From: Clostridia bacterium | Lineage (GTDB): Bacteria > Bacillota > Clostridia > Christensenellales > Borkfalkiaceae | Direction of reading: 5' to 3' | Length of the DNA stretch: 30,830 nucleotides | NCBI GenBank assembly: GCA_900769565.1 | Contig: CAAGHC010000098.1 | Coordinates: forward strand, 1-30,830 | Shown: one piece after another, positions 16,180 through 22,890 of the stretch | How the letters are laid out: each line of letters begins with the position of its first letter | How positions within the stretch are numbered: the stretch's first letter is position 1 | The notes under the pieces: generated by a model | Database searches by the model: none | What the model saw: the letters and a program-made list of their open reading frames with translations, nothing else | What the model was told of the DNA's origin: nothing | Translations under genes and position numbers: made by a program

Positions 16180-17405
16180 TTCGTTATCCTTCTTCCTTCA
16201 AGATAATATCTTTTTTCCACACCTTCACCCATCGAGAACGTTTTTCTGGGGAATGCACCTTTTGCCGAAACGTACTTAAACAATTCGGATTTATCAAGTT
16301 TTTCAAACAATACGCCAACGGCGTCGTTTCTGCCGTCAACGAGTTTTTTAATATTGCTTTCGCCGTGAACGTAGTCAACGTTTCCACCGAATTTACCGAT
16401 ATACTCTTTTATATACCCGTCAACTGCACGAATTCCGTCCGGCAATGAATTTTTGCCCGTTGAGCGTTCTGTTTTACCTAAAGCGTAAACGCCCATTTTA
16501 CCGCCGTCCACTTGATTTAAGCCGTTCAAGAACTTTTCCACGTCTACACCGTAAACGTATCTAAAAATAGGCTCAAAGTATATGCCTTCGTCGTAAATAT
16601 TTACCATTTCAACCAGAGCATACCTTGCTGGATGAGTGTTAAGTTCACTTTCAGGCAACGTCTTTTTTAAGTTGTTCCAGTGCGTTTTTGCCGTCGCAAG
16701 CGAGTGATTTCCGTCACCTACTGCAAACGCAAACTTATCGTCCCTACCGTATTTGCTTATAAGTCTTTCACTATCAAGTAATGCTGAAAACTGCCCTTCT
16801 ATTTTTTCAAAGTCGTCTATAAAATAACCTTCGACGTGGCCACCACCCATATTGAGTTCAAAGTCGTAAACTTTTTGATAAGAACTTCTATTCTCGTAAA
16901 GTTTCTCGGTTATTTCACGCTTTTCGTCGTCAAAAAGCACCATAACGTGTGGGAATTCAACGTCAGCATCCTTTCTAATTTTAAGTCTGGGCGGAATACG
17001 TTCTTCAATAGTACCTTCGGTCGCACGAATAAGCGAATCGCTTTTAGCAGAGTATTCATACTTTTCTAGGTCCACCATACCGATAAGTCCTATTCTACGC
17101 TCCACGAAAGGGGTTTTACGAACGGTTAATATAAAACCTTTGTTTAGCGTTTTGAAAACGCCACCGTCTATGTATTCTTTTATGTTTTTATTTATTGTTT
17201 GAATACGAGCATCAGGGTCGTCTTCCAAATAAATTTCAGGAAGAGTAAGATTTAACGTACTCTTTTTACCTTTAACGAATTTTGAAAGTTCGTTCCAGTA
17301 TTCTTGCTCGCTCGTGAACTGGTCGCACGCAATGCACGCCCATGCGCTCATATCTTCAACGTTTGGTAATAAAATTTCACCAGCCTTAAATCCTGTATCC
17401 GTCAT
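16176..17405 (-). CDS. DUF1015 family protein
   Basis: 409 aa from the ATG at 17405 (AAAGGTG just upstream); the open frame runs further but the added residues do not fit. The start FKAGEILLPNVEDMSAWACIACDQFTSE and the central AVGDGNHSLATAKTHW are the hallmark motifs of the DUF1015 family. Relatives sharing the fold include SbnI-type free-serine kinases, and a linkage to serine metabolism is often suggested, but the activity of this branch is not established. It lies directly before aspartate kinase and after the small membrane protein. Family assignment is firm, function unknown. Confidence 0.88.
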   Translation of the reverse strand: MTDTGFKAGEILLPNVEDMSAWACIACDQFTSEQEYWNELSKFVKGKKSTLNLTLPEIYLEDDPDARIQTINKNIKEYIDGGVFKTLNKGFILTVRKTPFVERRIGLIGMVDLEKYEYSAKSDSLIRATEGTIEERIPPRLKIRKDADVEFPHVMVLFDDEKREITEKLYENRSSYQKVYDFELNMGGGHVEGYFIDDFEKIEGQFSALLDSERLISKYGRDDKFAFAVGDGNHSLATAKTHWNNLKKTLPESELNTHPARYALVEMVNIYDEGIYFEPIFRYVYGVDVEKFLNGLNQVDGGKMGVYALGKTERSTGKNSLPDGIRAVDGYIKEYIGKFGGNVDYVHGESNIKKLVDGRNDAVGVLFEKLDKSELFKYVSAKGAFPRKTFSMGEGVEKRYYLEGRRITK

Positions 17406-17416
17406 AATGCACCTTT

Positions 17417-17554
17417 TTATCTGTTTAAGTTTATTACGAAAACCGTAAGAATTGCAAGTGCAATCGCGCCTACTGCTAGCGCTACATGAAACCAAACGGT
17501 CTTCGCTCTACTTTTTTCGTTATCACGTTTAATTTGTAAATTTCTTTCTTCCAT
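17417..17554 (-). CDS. 45-aa single-pass membrane protein
   Basis: A short gene between cdaA and the DUF1015 gene. The ATG at 17554 has AGGGGG five bases upstream. The first 20 residues are charged (MEERNLQIKRDNEKSRAKT) and are followed by one hydrophobic helix of about 22 residues (FHVALAVGAIALAILTVFV) and a short INLNR end. This is a typical type of small inner-membrane protein. It lies nine bases after the cdaA stop and ends 11 bases before DUF1015, so it is cotranscribed. No family recognised. A partnership with the membrane-bound cyclase is a guess from position. Confidence 0.72.
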   Translation of the reverse strand: MEERNLQIKRDNEKSRAKTVWFHVALAVGAIALAILTVFVINLNR

Positions 17555-17563
17555 ATCGTCCCC

Positions 17564-18394
17564 CTACTTTCTTGCACTTTCAAGTTCTTGCCAGTAGTAT
17601 CTGCCTAACGTACGCTTTAACATTTCATAATCAGCGTATCTAGTTATCTTACCGCCTCTTGCTATCGAGATTATACCCGTTTCTTCAGAGACGATAAACG
17701 ACATAACGTCGATAGTTTCGGTAACGCCTATTCCAGCCCTATGCCTAGTCCCTAAATCTTTAGGTATGTTGTCAACGTTTTGTGACAAAGGTAAAAAACA
17801 ACCTGCCGAAACGATTTTAGTGCCGTTTATTATCATTGCGCCGTCGTGCAAGGGCGTTTTGGGAAAGAATACGCTTTCTATTAGTTGACTTGAAATATCA
17901 CTATCAAGGCGTACGCCACTATCCAAAATTTGCGGGGGCACGTTTCCCGTTGACAAAACTATTATTGCACCCACGTCGTTTTTTGACATGTTTTGAAGTG
18001 CTTTTATTATTTCCGTAATACACGTTTGAATTTTTTCTTCGTCGTAAGAAATACCGTCGTGCTTAACGTCCATAAGTTTTGCATTTCTTCTCGTCCATAA
18101 AAGGCGCTTAATTTCCACCGAATATAAAATAACTATGGCTAGCACAAACATTGCTGGAATAAGCAAATATATCGCGGTATTAATATTTTCAACCAAGGTC
18201 AAAATCGCACCTGATATTACCATTACGAAAATAAATAAAATTGCAAGCGTACCTGCTTTGTTATCAAAAAGAAACTTCATTAAATAATAGTATAGCACGG
18301 CAAAAACTACTATGCTAACCACCATTGCAATAGTCATTTCCGGTCTTGAAACGAAAATATTCCAAACTTGTGAAATTCTGGTTGCTAAATCCAT
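17564..18394 (-). CDS. cdaA: Membrane diadenylate cyclase
   Basis: 276 aa. It makes cyclic di-AMP from two ATP, controlling potassium and osmotic balance and wall stress. Three hydrophobic helices fill residues 20-95; the DAC domain follows, with the DGA motif at 184-186 (LHDGAMII) and RHR at 217-219 (TRHRAGIG), both required for activity, and SEETG at 236-240. AGGAG lies upstream of the ATG at 18394. In most Firmicutes cdaA is followed by cdaR and glmM; here it is followed by a 45-aa membrane protein and DUF1015 instead. Intact and confident. Confidence 0.95.
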   Translation of the reverse strand: MDLATRISQVWNIFVSRPEMTIAMVVSIVVFAVLYYYLMKFLFDNKAGTLAILFIFVMVISGAILTLVENINTAIYLLIPAMFVLAIVILYSVEIKRLLWTRRNAKLMDVKHDGISYDEEKIQTCITEIIKALQNMSKNDVGAIIVLSTGNVPPQILDSGVRLDSDISSQLIESVFFPKTPLHDGAMIINGTKIVSAGCFLPLSQNVDNIPKDLGTRHRAGIGVTETIDVMSFIVSEETGIISIARGGKITRYADYEMLKRTLGRYYWQELESARK

Positions 18395-18410
18395 TCTTTC
18401 CTTTTCTCCT

Positions 18411-19376
18411 TTAATTTTCAGTCATTATACCAAACACCGTTATCCACATTCGCTCGTCTGCGTCCGCCTTTCCACTCTTAATCAAATAATCGGCTTGGGT
18501 TAGTTTATCTACGGCACTTTTTAGCGCTTTCTTCTTGAATAATTTTGCTTGCTCTACCGTCTTTCTAGCGGCGAACTCTTTAACGCCGAATGCCTGTGCT
18601 AACTCGGCTGTCGTTTTACCACTTATTGCAGAATGTAAAAGCCTTCTGTAATAATTATATATCGCAACAAGTAATCGCTGTGCCGTTTCGCCTTTAGACA
18701 ACATATCGTTTATTACGTTTAAGGCACTATCAAACTTTCTTTTTGCTATATAATCGGTAAGTTCGTAAATCTTATATTCGGTATCCCTTGCAACCATTTG
18801 CTCAACGTCTTTAGAAGTAATCTGGTTGCCACCACCTACGTAACTAATAAGTTTTGCCGTTTCCGTTTGTATCCTTGTCATGTCGGATAGGCAATATTCG
18901 CTAATCAACTTTGCAGTTTCACCGTCAATACCAACGTCCGACATTAAACATTCGCCCCTTATCCACTTTACTATAAGCGACGTATCGGCTTTAGAACAAT
19001 CGACCACTGCTACGTTATCATATTTTTTGAGTGATTCGCACGGTTTCTCGTTGACGATTACAAGAATTGAGTTGGGCGAAGGATTTTCTAGATAACTTTT
19101 AAGCCCGTTTTTAAAAAATTCTTGTTTAGGGTAAAACTCGCTTACTATACTCATTCGATATTCGCTTAAAAAAGGAAAACCTTCTAGCGAAGATATAAGT
19201 TCATTAACGGAAAAATCAGAGCCAAGCCAAGAAACGTTTATTTCCGGCTCACTCACCAACTTGGTTTTTAAAAGCGTTAAGCCACGCTCTCTAAAAAAAG
19301 CGTCCTCGCCTTCAAAAAGATATACGGAAAACCTTTCTCCGTTTTCCATTCCACTCTTAAATTCCGTAAATTTCAA
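18411..19376 (-). CDS. holA: DNA polymerase III delta subunit
   Basis: 321 aa from TTG at 19376. It opens the sliding clamp as part of the clamp loader. The fold has the delta-subunit pattern: VYLFEGEDAFFRERGLTLLK at the start, PFLSEYRMSIVSEFY, SILVIVNEKP, and C-terminal helices with LLVAIYNYYRRLLHSA. The TTG is preferred because GGGAG lies seven bases upstream and it gives a KFTEFKSGMENGE start; the ATG at 19406 adds ten residues and has no ribosome site. It ends 16 bases before cdaA, so the two are probably cotranscribed. Confidence 0.86.
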   Translation of the reverse strand: MKFTEFKSGMENGERFSVYLFEGEDAFFRERGLTLLKTKLVSEPEINVSWLGSDFSVNELISSLEGFPFLSEYRMSIVSEFYPKQEFFKNGLKSYLENPSPNSILVIVNEKPCESLKKYDNVAVVDCSKADTSLIVKWIRGECLMSDVGIDGETAKLISEYCLSDMTRIQTETAKLISYVGGGNQITSKDVEQMVARDTEYKIYELTDYIAKRKFDSALNVINDMLSKGETAQRLLVAIYNYYRRLLHSAISGKTTAELAQAFGVKEFAARKTVEQAKLFKKKALKSAVDKLTQADYLIKSGKADADERMWITVFGIMTEN

Positions 19377-19488
19377 GTCAAAACTCCCACAAATACATTC
19401 TAGCACCTTTTTAGGGTTTTTGCAACCATAATTATTTTCTTTAAAGATAATTTATATTATCTTTTGGGGAATTTTCTTGTTTTTTGGA

Positions 19489-21627
19489 TTACTTAAGCTG
19501 AATTTTATAATCGCCTTGCGACTCGGCATCAAGCGCAGTTTGATGCCTGCGATAACTTATAGCCGTTTGCGGTTTATATAAAGATTTTAATAGGTCGAAT
19601 TTATCTACTGCAACCATATAGTCAAAGGCTACGTCTATATTACGGTAGTCTACCATTTCATTAAGTTCGGAAAATATCATGGCTGATTTTTCATTTACAT
19701 TACAATAAATTGCGTAGCCGTTTATAAAATAAGTAAGTTTAATATCACCAAGTACAACTTGATTATTTTCTATCGGAATAACCATAATTTCAGGAAAAGA
19801 AATTATTATAGCCCTTTTAATTTCTTTATCCATCTCATTATAAACGTAAACGTTTTCAAACTCAAAAACGCTATTTAATCTCGTTATAAGGTTTTGCATA
19901 TCGGTTTTAATTGCAGAAGTTATAAATATAGCGTCCAAGTTCTTTATATCGTATTTTATAGATAAATAACTAATTTCCGAAGTGTAAACGTTGCCCTCCA
20001 CGCTACTTAAAACCAAAGCACTTTTACCTCTACTTTTAATTATTGTAAAACACGATTTGTTAGAACCGCTAAAAGCAATATACGTTTGATTATTTAGAGA
20101 CAGGTTATAACAGACCGTACTTACAACAAAGGCTAGCACCAAAACGCTTGAAAGCAACGTTTTAGTAATTGCTTTTAAATTGAAAAGGCCACTAGGCACA
20201 AGCAAAGCAAAATAATAAAGTATTATAAATCCACCCATCGCTATTCCGCCCACCATAAAAATTTTGTAGTCAAACGCCATTATTAAGGCGTTGACTATTT
20301 TTAACAGCAAGTTAGGAATATATAGTGCAACAACGGGCGCAGAAAATATTATTGCAAATAACGTGCCCAATAAAGTTATTATAAAAATTGCACCCGAGAA
20401 AGGCAAAAATATTAAGTTGGCTATTATGGCGATTAATGAAAATTCCTTAAACAATAATAAGCAGAGCGGTGCACCAAAAAGTTGCGCTCCGAGTACTACA
20501 GATAACGATTTTGCAAATTTTTGCGGTAAAAATTTTAACAGCCTAAAAATTGCGTCGGCAACGGTTAATATGCCTAACATTACTGTAAACGAAAGAATAA
20601 ACCCTGCACAGAAAAGTTCTATCGGATTTATGAATAAAACAACAACGGCAGACAAAGAAAGTGCAGAAAGCCCGTCGTAACGCTCACCCATCGCACTTGC
20701 AAACAACGCAATACTACACATAATGGTTGCTCGCAATGACGATGCTGAAAACGAACATATCCCCGAATAAAATATTAGTGCCATTGTTATTAAAACGGCT
20801 TTTAACGTTTTATTAAGCCTTAATTTATTCATTACAAAACCAAGCGTCATTGCTAAAAATCCAACGTGAAGTCCTGAAACGGCGAATATATGCGCTACGC
20901 CCGCTTGACGGTATGAAGAAATTATGTTTTCATCAACGTAGTCGTCGTACCCTGTGAGCATGGCGTATGCAATAGAAAATTCGGTATCGTTTAGCCCCGC
21001 TTTTAAAGTATCTCTTATGCCGACGTTCGCTATTTCAAAAATCGTTCTGTCCCTACCCGTAAACTTAATTTCATTTTCATTTACCGATGCAGTATATTTA
21101 ATTTTTCGTTGAATATCATAATTTGCTATTTTATGCTCGTATATCACGCTTTTGTCGGTAAGATATGCACTAAATTCTATTTTATCACCCACGTCATAAG
21201 ATATTTGCCCTATTGTGTAAACGGCTATTTTATATCTAATTTTACCTTTCACTCTACCAAAAACACTTGCATTCTTTACTATTACACGACTACCACTTGA
21301 AGTATCGGTAACGCTTTCTATTTTTCCCGTGACGGTATAATAGTTGCCGTTAAGATTTGCCTTTTCATAATCTTTCGTCCTAAAATAAAAGGTGAAAAAT
21401 GATAAAATAAAAAACAGTACCGCAACTAAAAGCCAAATCGCGTTTACCGTTTTCCTTTGTTTGTTATTGAATATGAGTATAAATACTATTCCTATTAATA
21501 CGAATGATATTATGGTTGCGATAGCGAAAAACAAATCATTTCTAATAAATAAACTTGCGCTTAAAATACCTAGGCATACGCTTACGGCAATAAAAAGTGC
21601 AGGTCTAAAGTTTATTAGTTTTTTCAT
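19489..21627 (-). CDS. comEC: ComEC/Rec2 DNA-uptake channel protein
   Basis: 712 aa. It forms the inner-membrane channel that takes single-stranded DNA into the cell. There are hydrophobic helices near the start (about 8-82), an OB-like soluble region to about 200, then the competence domain with its hallmark AVSGLHVGFLA (about 249-259) and many helices to about 505. The C-terminal 200 residues align in position with the metallo-beta-lactamase domain but lack the HxHxDH metal motif, so the presumed nuclease function seems lost. A strong promoter lies 24 bases upstream of the ribosome-bound start (AAGGA). Confidence 0.9.
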   Translation of the reverse strand: MKKLINFRPALFIAVSVCLGILSASLFIRNDLFFAIATIISFVLIGIVFILIFNNKQRKTVNAIWLLVAVLFFILSFFTFYFRTKDYEKANLNGNYYTVTGKIESVTDTSSGSRVIVKNASVFGRVKGKIRYKIAVYTIGQISYDVGDKIEFSAYLTDKSVIYEHKIANYDIQRKIKYTASVNENEIKFTGRDRTIFEIANVGIRDTLKAGLNDTEFSIAYAMLTGYDDYVDENIISSYRQAGVAHIFAVSGLHVGFLAMTLGFVMNKLRLNKTLKAVLITMALIFYSGICSFSASSLRATIMCSIALFASAMGERYDGLSALSLSAVVVLFINPIELFCAGFILSFTVMLGILTVADAIFRLLKFLPQKFAKSLSVVLGAQLFGAPLCLLLFKEFSLIAIIANLIFLPFSGAIFIITLLGTLFAIIFSAPVVALYIPNLLLKIVNALIMAFDYKIFMVGGIAMGGFIILYYFALLVPSGLFNLKAITKTLLSSVLVLAFVVSTVCYNLSLNNQTYIAFSGSNKSCFTIIKSRGKSALVLSSVEGNVYTSEISYLSIKYDIKNLDAIFITSAIKTDMQNLITRLNSVFEFENVYVYNEMDKEIKRAIIISFPEIMVIPIENNQVVLGDIKLTYFINGYAIYCNVNEKSAMIFSELNEMVDYRNIDVAFDYMVAVDKFDLLKSLYKPQTAISYRRHQTALDAESQGDYKIQLK

Positions 21628-21657
21628 TAGTGTAGTCCTTATTCGTTTTTCGACTAA

Positions 21658-21686
21658 ATTTTAGAATAAAATTTGTAAAATGTCAA
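21658..21686 (-). promoter_or_regulatory. Promoter of comEC
   Basis: Minus strand TTGACA (21686-21681), 17-bp spacer, TAAAAT (21663-21658). Predicted transcription start near 21651, giving a 24-nt leader. It is back-to-back with the 6S-like RNA promoter, the two -35 boxes being eight bases apart. Confidence 0.8.
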
Positions 21687-21694
21687 ACTAATCG

Positions 21695-21723
21695 TTGCAA
21701 TAACGTACTTTTTTTGATACAAT
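21695..21723 (+). promoter_or_regulatory. Promoter of the 6S-like RNA
   Basis: TTGCAA (21695-21700), 17-bp spacer, TACAAT (21718-21723). Predicted transcription start at A21730, immediately before the first paired base of the RNA. Confidence 0.8.
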
Positions 21724-21729
21724 ATTATT

Positions 21730-21932
21730 AGCCTTCGTGGTGCGATAGGAAGGGCAAAAAAAATCCACATCTTTTATTAAAGAAAGCCGATAGTCCGTAT
21801 TGAATAGTGGAGCTTCCGACCGACGTTTTTTCCGGTCATTAACGGAAGATGCAGACGCAATAGGCACGGCATTCGCCTGTTAACAAAACGGGTTATTATT
21901 TTTCTTTTCCGTCGGCCGACGCAGGTATTTTT
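21730..21932 (+). ncRNA. ssrS: 6S-like RNA (candidate ssrS)
   Basis: About 200 nt with no reading frame on its own strand, started by a strong promoter. It folds as one long rod, as 6S RNA does to mimic an open promoter and hold RNA polymerase. The closing stem pairs CCTTCGTGG (21732-21740) with CCGACGCAGG (21916-21925); a second stem pairs GGAAGGG plus an A-run (21748-21764) with a T-run plus CTTTTCC (21895-21910). A large central bubble follows, with a small hairpin on each side (CTTTTATTAAAG; CCTGTT/AACGGG). The terminal arm pairs GCCG with CGGC (21786/21867), TATTG with CAATA and CTTCCG with CGGAAG (21813/21843). TATTTTTT ends it. Length, shape and promoter fit 6S; family identity is unconfirmed. 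Confidence 0.6.
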
Positions 21933-21952
21933 TAAAATATATCTACAATCGT

Positions 21953-21981
21953 TTGCCAAACGTAAACTATTGTGGTAAAAT
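21953..21981 (+). promoter_or_regulatory. Promoter toward the tRNA-Glu locus
   Basis: TTGCCA (21953-21958), 17-bp spacer, TAAAAT (21976-21981); predicted start near 21988. It reads through the two 60-nt repeats, the tRNA-Glu-like copy and tRNA-Glu. A diverged copy of its -10 region recurs in inverted orientation near 26420-26445. Confidence 0.6.
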
Positions 21982-22018
21982 AACATTCGTTCCAACTTAA
22001 TTGTTAAAATTTTGCAAA

Positions 22019-22078
22019 AGAGCAACGGAACGACTTTGCTGTTTTGGCTTGACAAAACAGTTGTGAGTGTAGTTTGCT
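22019..22078 (+). repeat. 60-nt palindromic repeat, copy 1
   Basis: Identical to 22132-22191 except for two positions. It contains an inner perfect inverted repeat, CTGTTTTG and CAAAACAG, around a 6-nt loop, and outer arms AGAGCAA and TTGCT. Not seen elsewhere in the window. Confidence 0.9.
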
Positions 22079-22095
22079 ATTAAAATCTAAATCAC

Positions 22096-22125
22096 CCACA
22101 AAAATTGTCGTAGAAATTTTTGTGG
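22096..22125. repeat. Perfect 11-bp inverted repeat between the 60-nt repeats
   Basis: CCACAAAAATT (22096-22106) and AATTTTTGTGG (22115-22125) around an 8-nt loop. It lies midway between the two 60-nt repeats, giving a three-hairpin array over about 170 bases. Confidence 0.75.
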
Positions 22126-22131
22126 AAAGGA

Positions 22132-22191
22132 AGAGCAACGGAACGACTTTACTGTTTTGACTTGACAAAACAGTTGTGAGTGTAGTTTGCT
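22132..22191 (+). repeat. 60-nt palindromic repeat, copy 2
   Basis: Second copy, with A in place of G at two positions near the inner palindrome. Its outer arms pair over seven bases (AGAGCAA and TTGCTCT), better than copy 1. It ends seven bases before the tRNA-Glu-like sequence. Confidence 0.9.
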
Positions 22192-22198
22192 CTGACGT

Positions 22199-22340
22199 GC
22201 CCTCATGGTCAAGCGGTTAAGACGCAGCCCTCTCACGGCTGAATCCGGGGTTCGGACGCCTTTTGACGGACTTACCTTGACTAGCATAGTCCAACGTAGC
22301 AACCTTTGGTTGCGGAGTTGTCTCCCCGTGGGCACGGGGA
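22199..22340 (+). pseudogene. tRNA-Glu-like copy interrupted in the T loop
   Basis: Bases 22199-22254 are identical to the first 56 bases of the intact tRNA-Glu at 22370, through the TTCG of the T loop, including the CTC anticodon. A 68-nt insert then follows (22255-22322), after which TCCCCGTGGG (22323-22332) resumes the tRNA's T stem. The insert is structured: GGACT/AGTCC, and CAAC-GTA-GCAACC-TTT-GGTTGC-GGA-GTTG (22292-22320). The 3' part no longer gives the normal acceptor or CCA. However, GTGCCC at 22197-22202 can pair with GGGCAC at 22330-22335, and TCCCCGT/ACGGGGA (22323-22340) forms an alternative hairpin followed later by eight T. It is most simply a broken tRNA; a tRNA-like RNA is possible. 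Confidence 0.7.
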
Positions 22341-22369
22341 ACGAACAATTTAATAATTTTTTTTGACAC

Positions 22370-22444
22370 GCCCTCATGGTCAAGCGGTTAAGACGCAGCC
22401 CTCTCACGGCTGAATCCGGGGTTCGATTCCCCGTGGGGGTGCCA
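22370..22444 (+). tRNA. tRNA-Glu (CTC anticodon)
   Basis: A 75-nt cloverleaf. Acceptor GCCCTCA pairs with TGGGGGT (two G-T wobbles), the discriminator is G and CCA is encoded. The D arm contains GGTCAAGCGGTTAAGA. The anticodon stem CAGCC/GGCTG holds loop CTCTCAC, anticodon CTC for GAG codons. The T arm CGGGG/CCCCG holds TTCGATT. It follows a T-rich run and an interrupted copy of itself. It appears intact. Its downstream flank is repeated in inverted orientation at 26397-26420. Confidence 0.95.
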
Positions 22445-22468
22445 AACAAAAAGAACGGTATTAAGGGC
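22445..22468 (+). repeat. tRNA-Glu 3' flank, left copy of an inverted repeat
   Basis: 24 bases starting right after the CCA of tRNA-Glu match the reverse complement of 26397-26420 with one mismatch; TAGGGATTT recurs a few bases beyond in both. The pair brackets the 3.9-kb accessory island. Confidence 0.75.
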
Positions 22469-22502
22469 ATCGCTCTTAGGGATTTAAATTAAAAAAGTTA
22501 AA

Positions 22503-22528
22503 AAGCAAACCACTTTGGTTTGCTTTTT
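22503..22528. terminator. Bidirectional terminator at the island's left edge
   Basis: AAGCAAACC (22503-22511) and GGTTTGCTT (22517-22525) with a 5-nt loop, T-rich on both strands. It ends the tRNA-Glu transcript rightward and the small-gene transcript leftward. Confidence 0.85.
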
Positions 22529-22529
22529 C

Positions 22530-22694
22530 TTATTTTTCTTGAATGTCGTAAAACTTATATGCGCCCACTCTAATTTTTCCTTGCGCGGTATTTACAGCTA
22601 CCTCTCTTGACCCTGTTACGGTTTCACTATAAGCAACTAATCCGCAACGATATTGTGTCTCTGTATGATAATACCTAATTATAAAAGTTTTCAT
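22530..22694 (-). CDS. 54-aa hypothetical protein
   Basis: A short gene with AGGAG about eight bases before its ATG (22694). The product starts MKTFIIRYYHTETQYRCG and continues with ETVTGSREVAVNTAQGK and AYKFYDIQEK: alternating polar and aromatic residues suggesting a small beta-rich, soluble protein. It contains no membrane segment and one Cys. It begins 16 bases after the 38-aa gene and so shares that gene's promoter and leader hairpin; the terminator at 22503-22528 follows directly. I recognise no family. Confidence 0.6.
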   Translation of the reverse strand: MKTFIIRYYHTETQYRCGLVAYSETVTGSREVAVNTAQGKIRVGAYKFYDIQEK

Positions 22695-22710
22695 ATATAT
22701 TTCTCCTTTT

Positions 22711-22827
22711 TTATTTTTTTCCTGCTAATGCCTTAAAAAACCAACAGACTATATCTACTAAAAAATAACCTATAGTAAAGCCTTTAACGAAACTTACAAT
22801 TTCGTGCTTTTTATAATTTTTGTTCAT
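22711..22827 (-). CDS. 38-aa small hydrophobic protein
   Basis: A tiny gene with ATG at 22827. The product has a basic start (MNKNYKKHEIVSF) and one hydrophobic, aromatic helix (GFTIGYFLVDIVCWFFKAL) then AGKK, so it is probably a single-pass membrane peptide. The GGGGAG ribosome site lies wholly inside a 12-bp hairpin at the mRNA 5' end, so translation is probably held down. Size and topology recall type I toxin peptides or holin-like effectors, but nothing in the sequence proves that. It is cotranscribed with the 54-aa gene. Confidence 0.6.
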   Translation of the reverse strand: MNKNYKKHEIVSFVKGFTIGYFLVDIVCWFFKALAGKK

Positions 22828-22831
22828 AAAT

Positions 22832-22862
22832 AAACTCCCCTTGCTTTTTACAAGAAGAGTTT
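22832..22862 (-). promoter_or_regulatory. Leader hairpin hiding the ribosome site, copy A
   Basis: In the mRNA, AAACTCTTCTTG (22862-22851) pairs with CAAGGGGAGTTT (22843-22832) over 12 bp including two G-U pairs, with a 7-nt loop. The GGGGAG site is inside the stem, five bases before the ATG. Predicted transcription start (about 22865) lies two or three bases before the hairpin. Confidence 0.7.
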
Positions 22863-22890
22863 ATCATATTTATTATACCAAATTTGGGAT
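22846..22890 (-). repeat. Duplicated promoter/leader segment, copy A
   Basis: 45 bases matching 23445-23489 at 42 positions. It holds the -10 TATAAT (22877-22872) directly joined to the palindrome CCAAATTTGG (22878-22887) and the start of the leader hairpin. A consensus -35 is absent, suggesting the promoter needs help or is weak. Confidence 0.8.

Noticed and set aside
19443..19463. Hairpin AAAGATAAT/ATTATCTTT after comEC
   Set aside because: The stem is AT-only and no proper T-run follows on the transcribed strand, so I do not call a terminator; weak termination is possible.
21731..21800. Possible cobalamin riboswitch (GGTGC followed by ATAGGAAG)
   Set aside because: The resemblance is limited to about 15 bases; no B12 box or kissing loop is found and no gene follows. 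The 6S-like rod explains the sequence better.
21777..22055. 92-codon open frame on the minus strand
   Set aside because: It lies across the 6S-like RNA, has no ribosome site and shows no protein-like composition.
22087..22470. A 127-codon open frame on the minus strand with two GNRTPDSAVRG-like repeats
   Set aside because: It is the antisense of the two tRNA-Glu sequences; this peptide pattern is a known false translation of tRNA genes.
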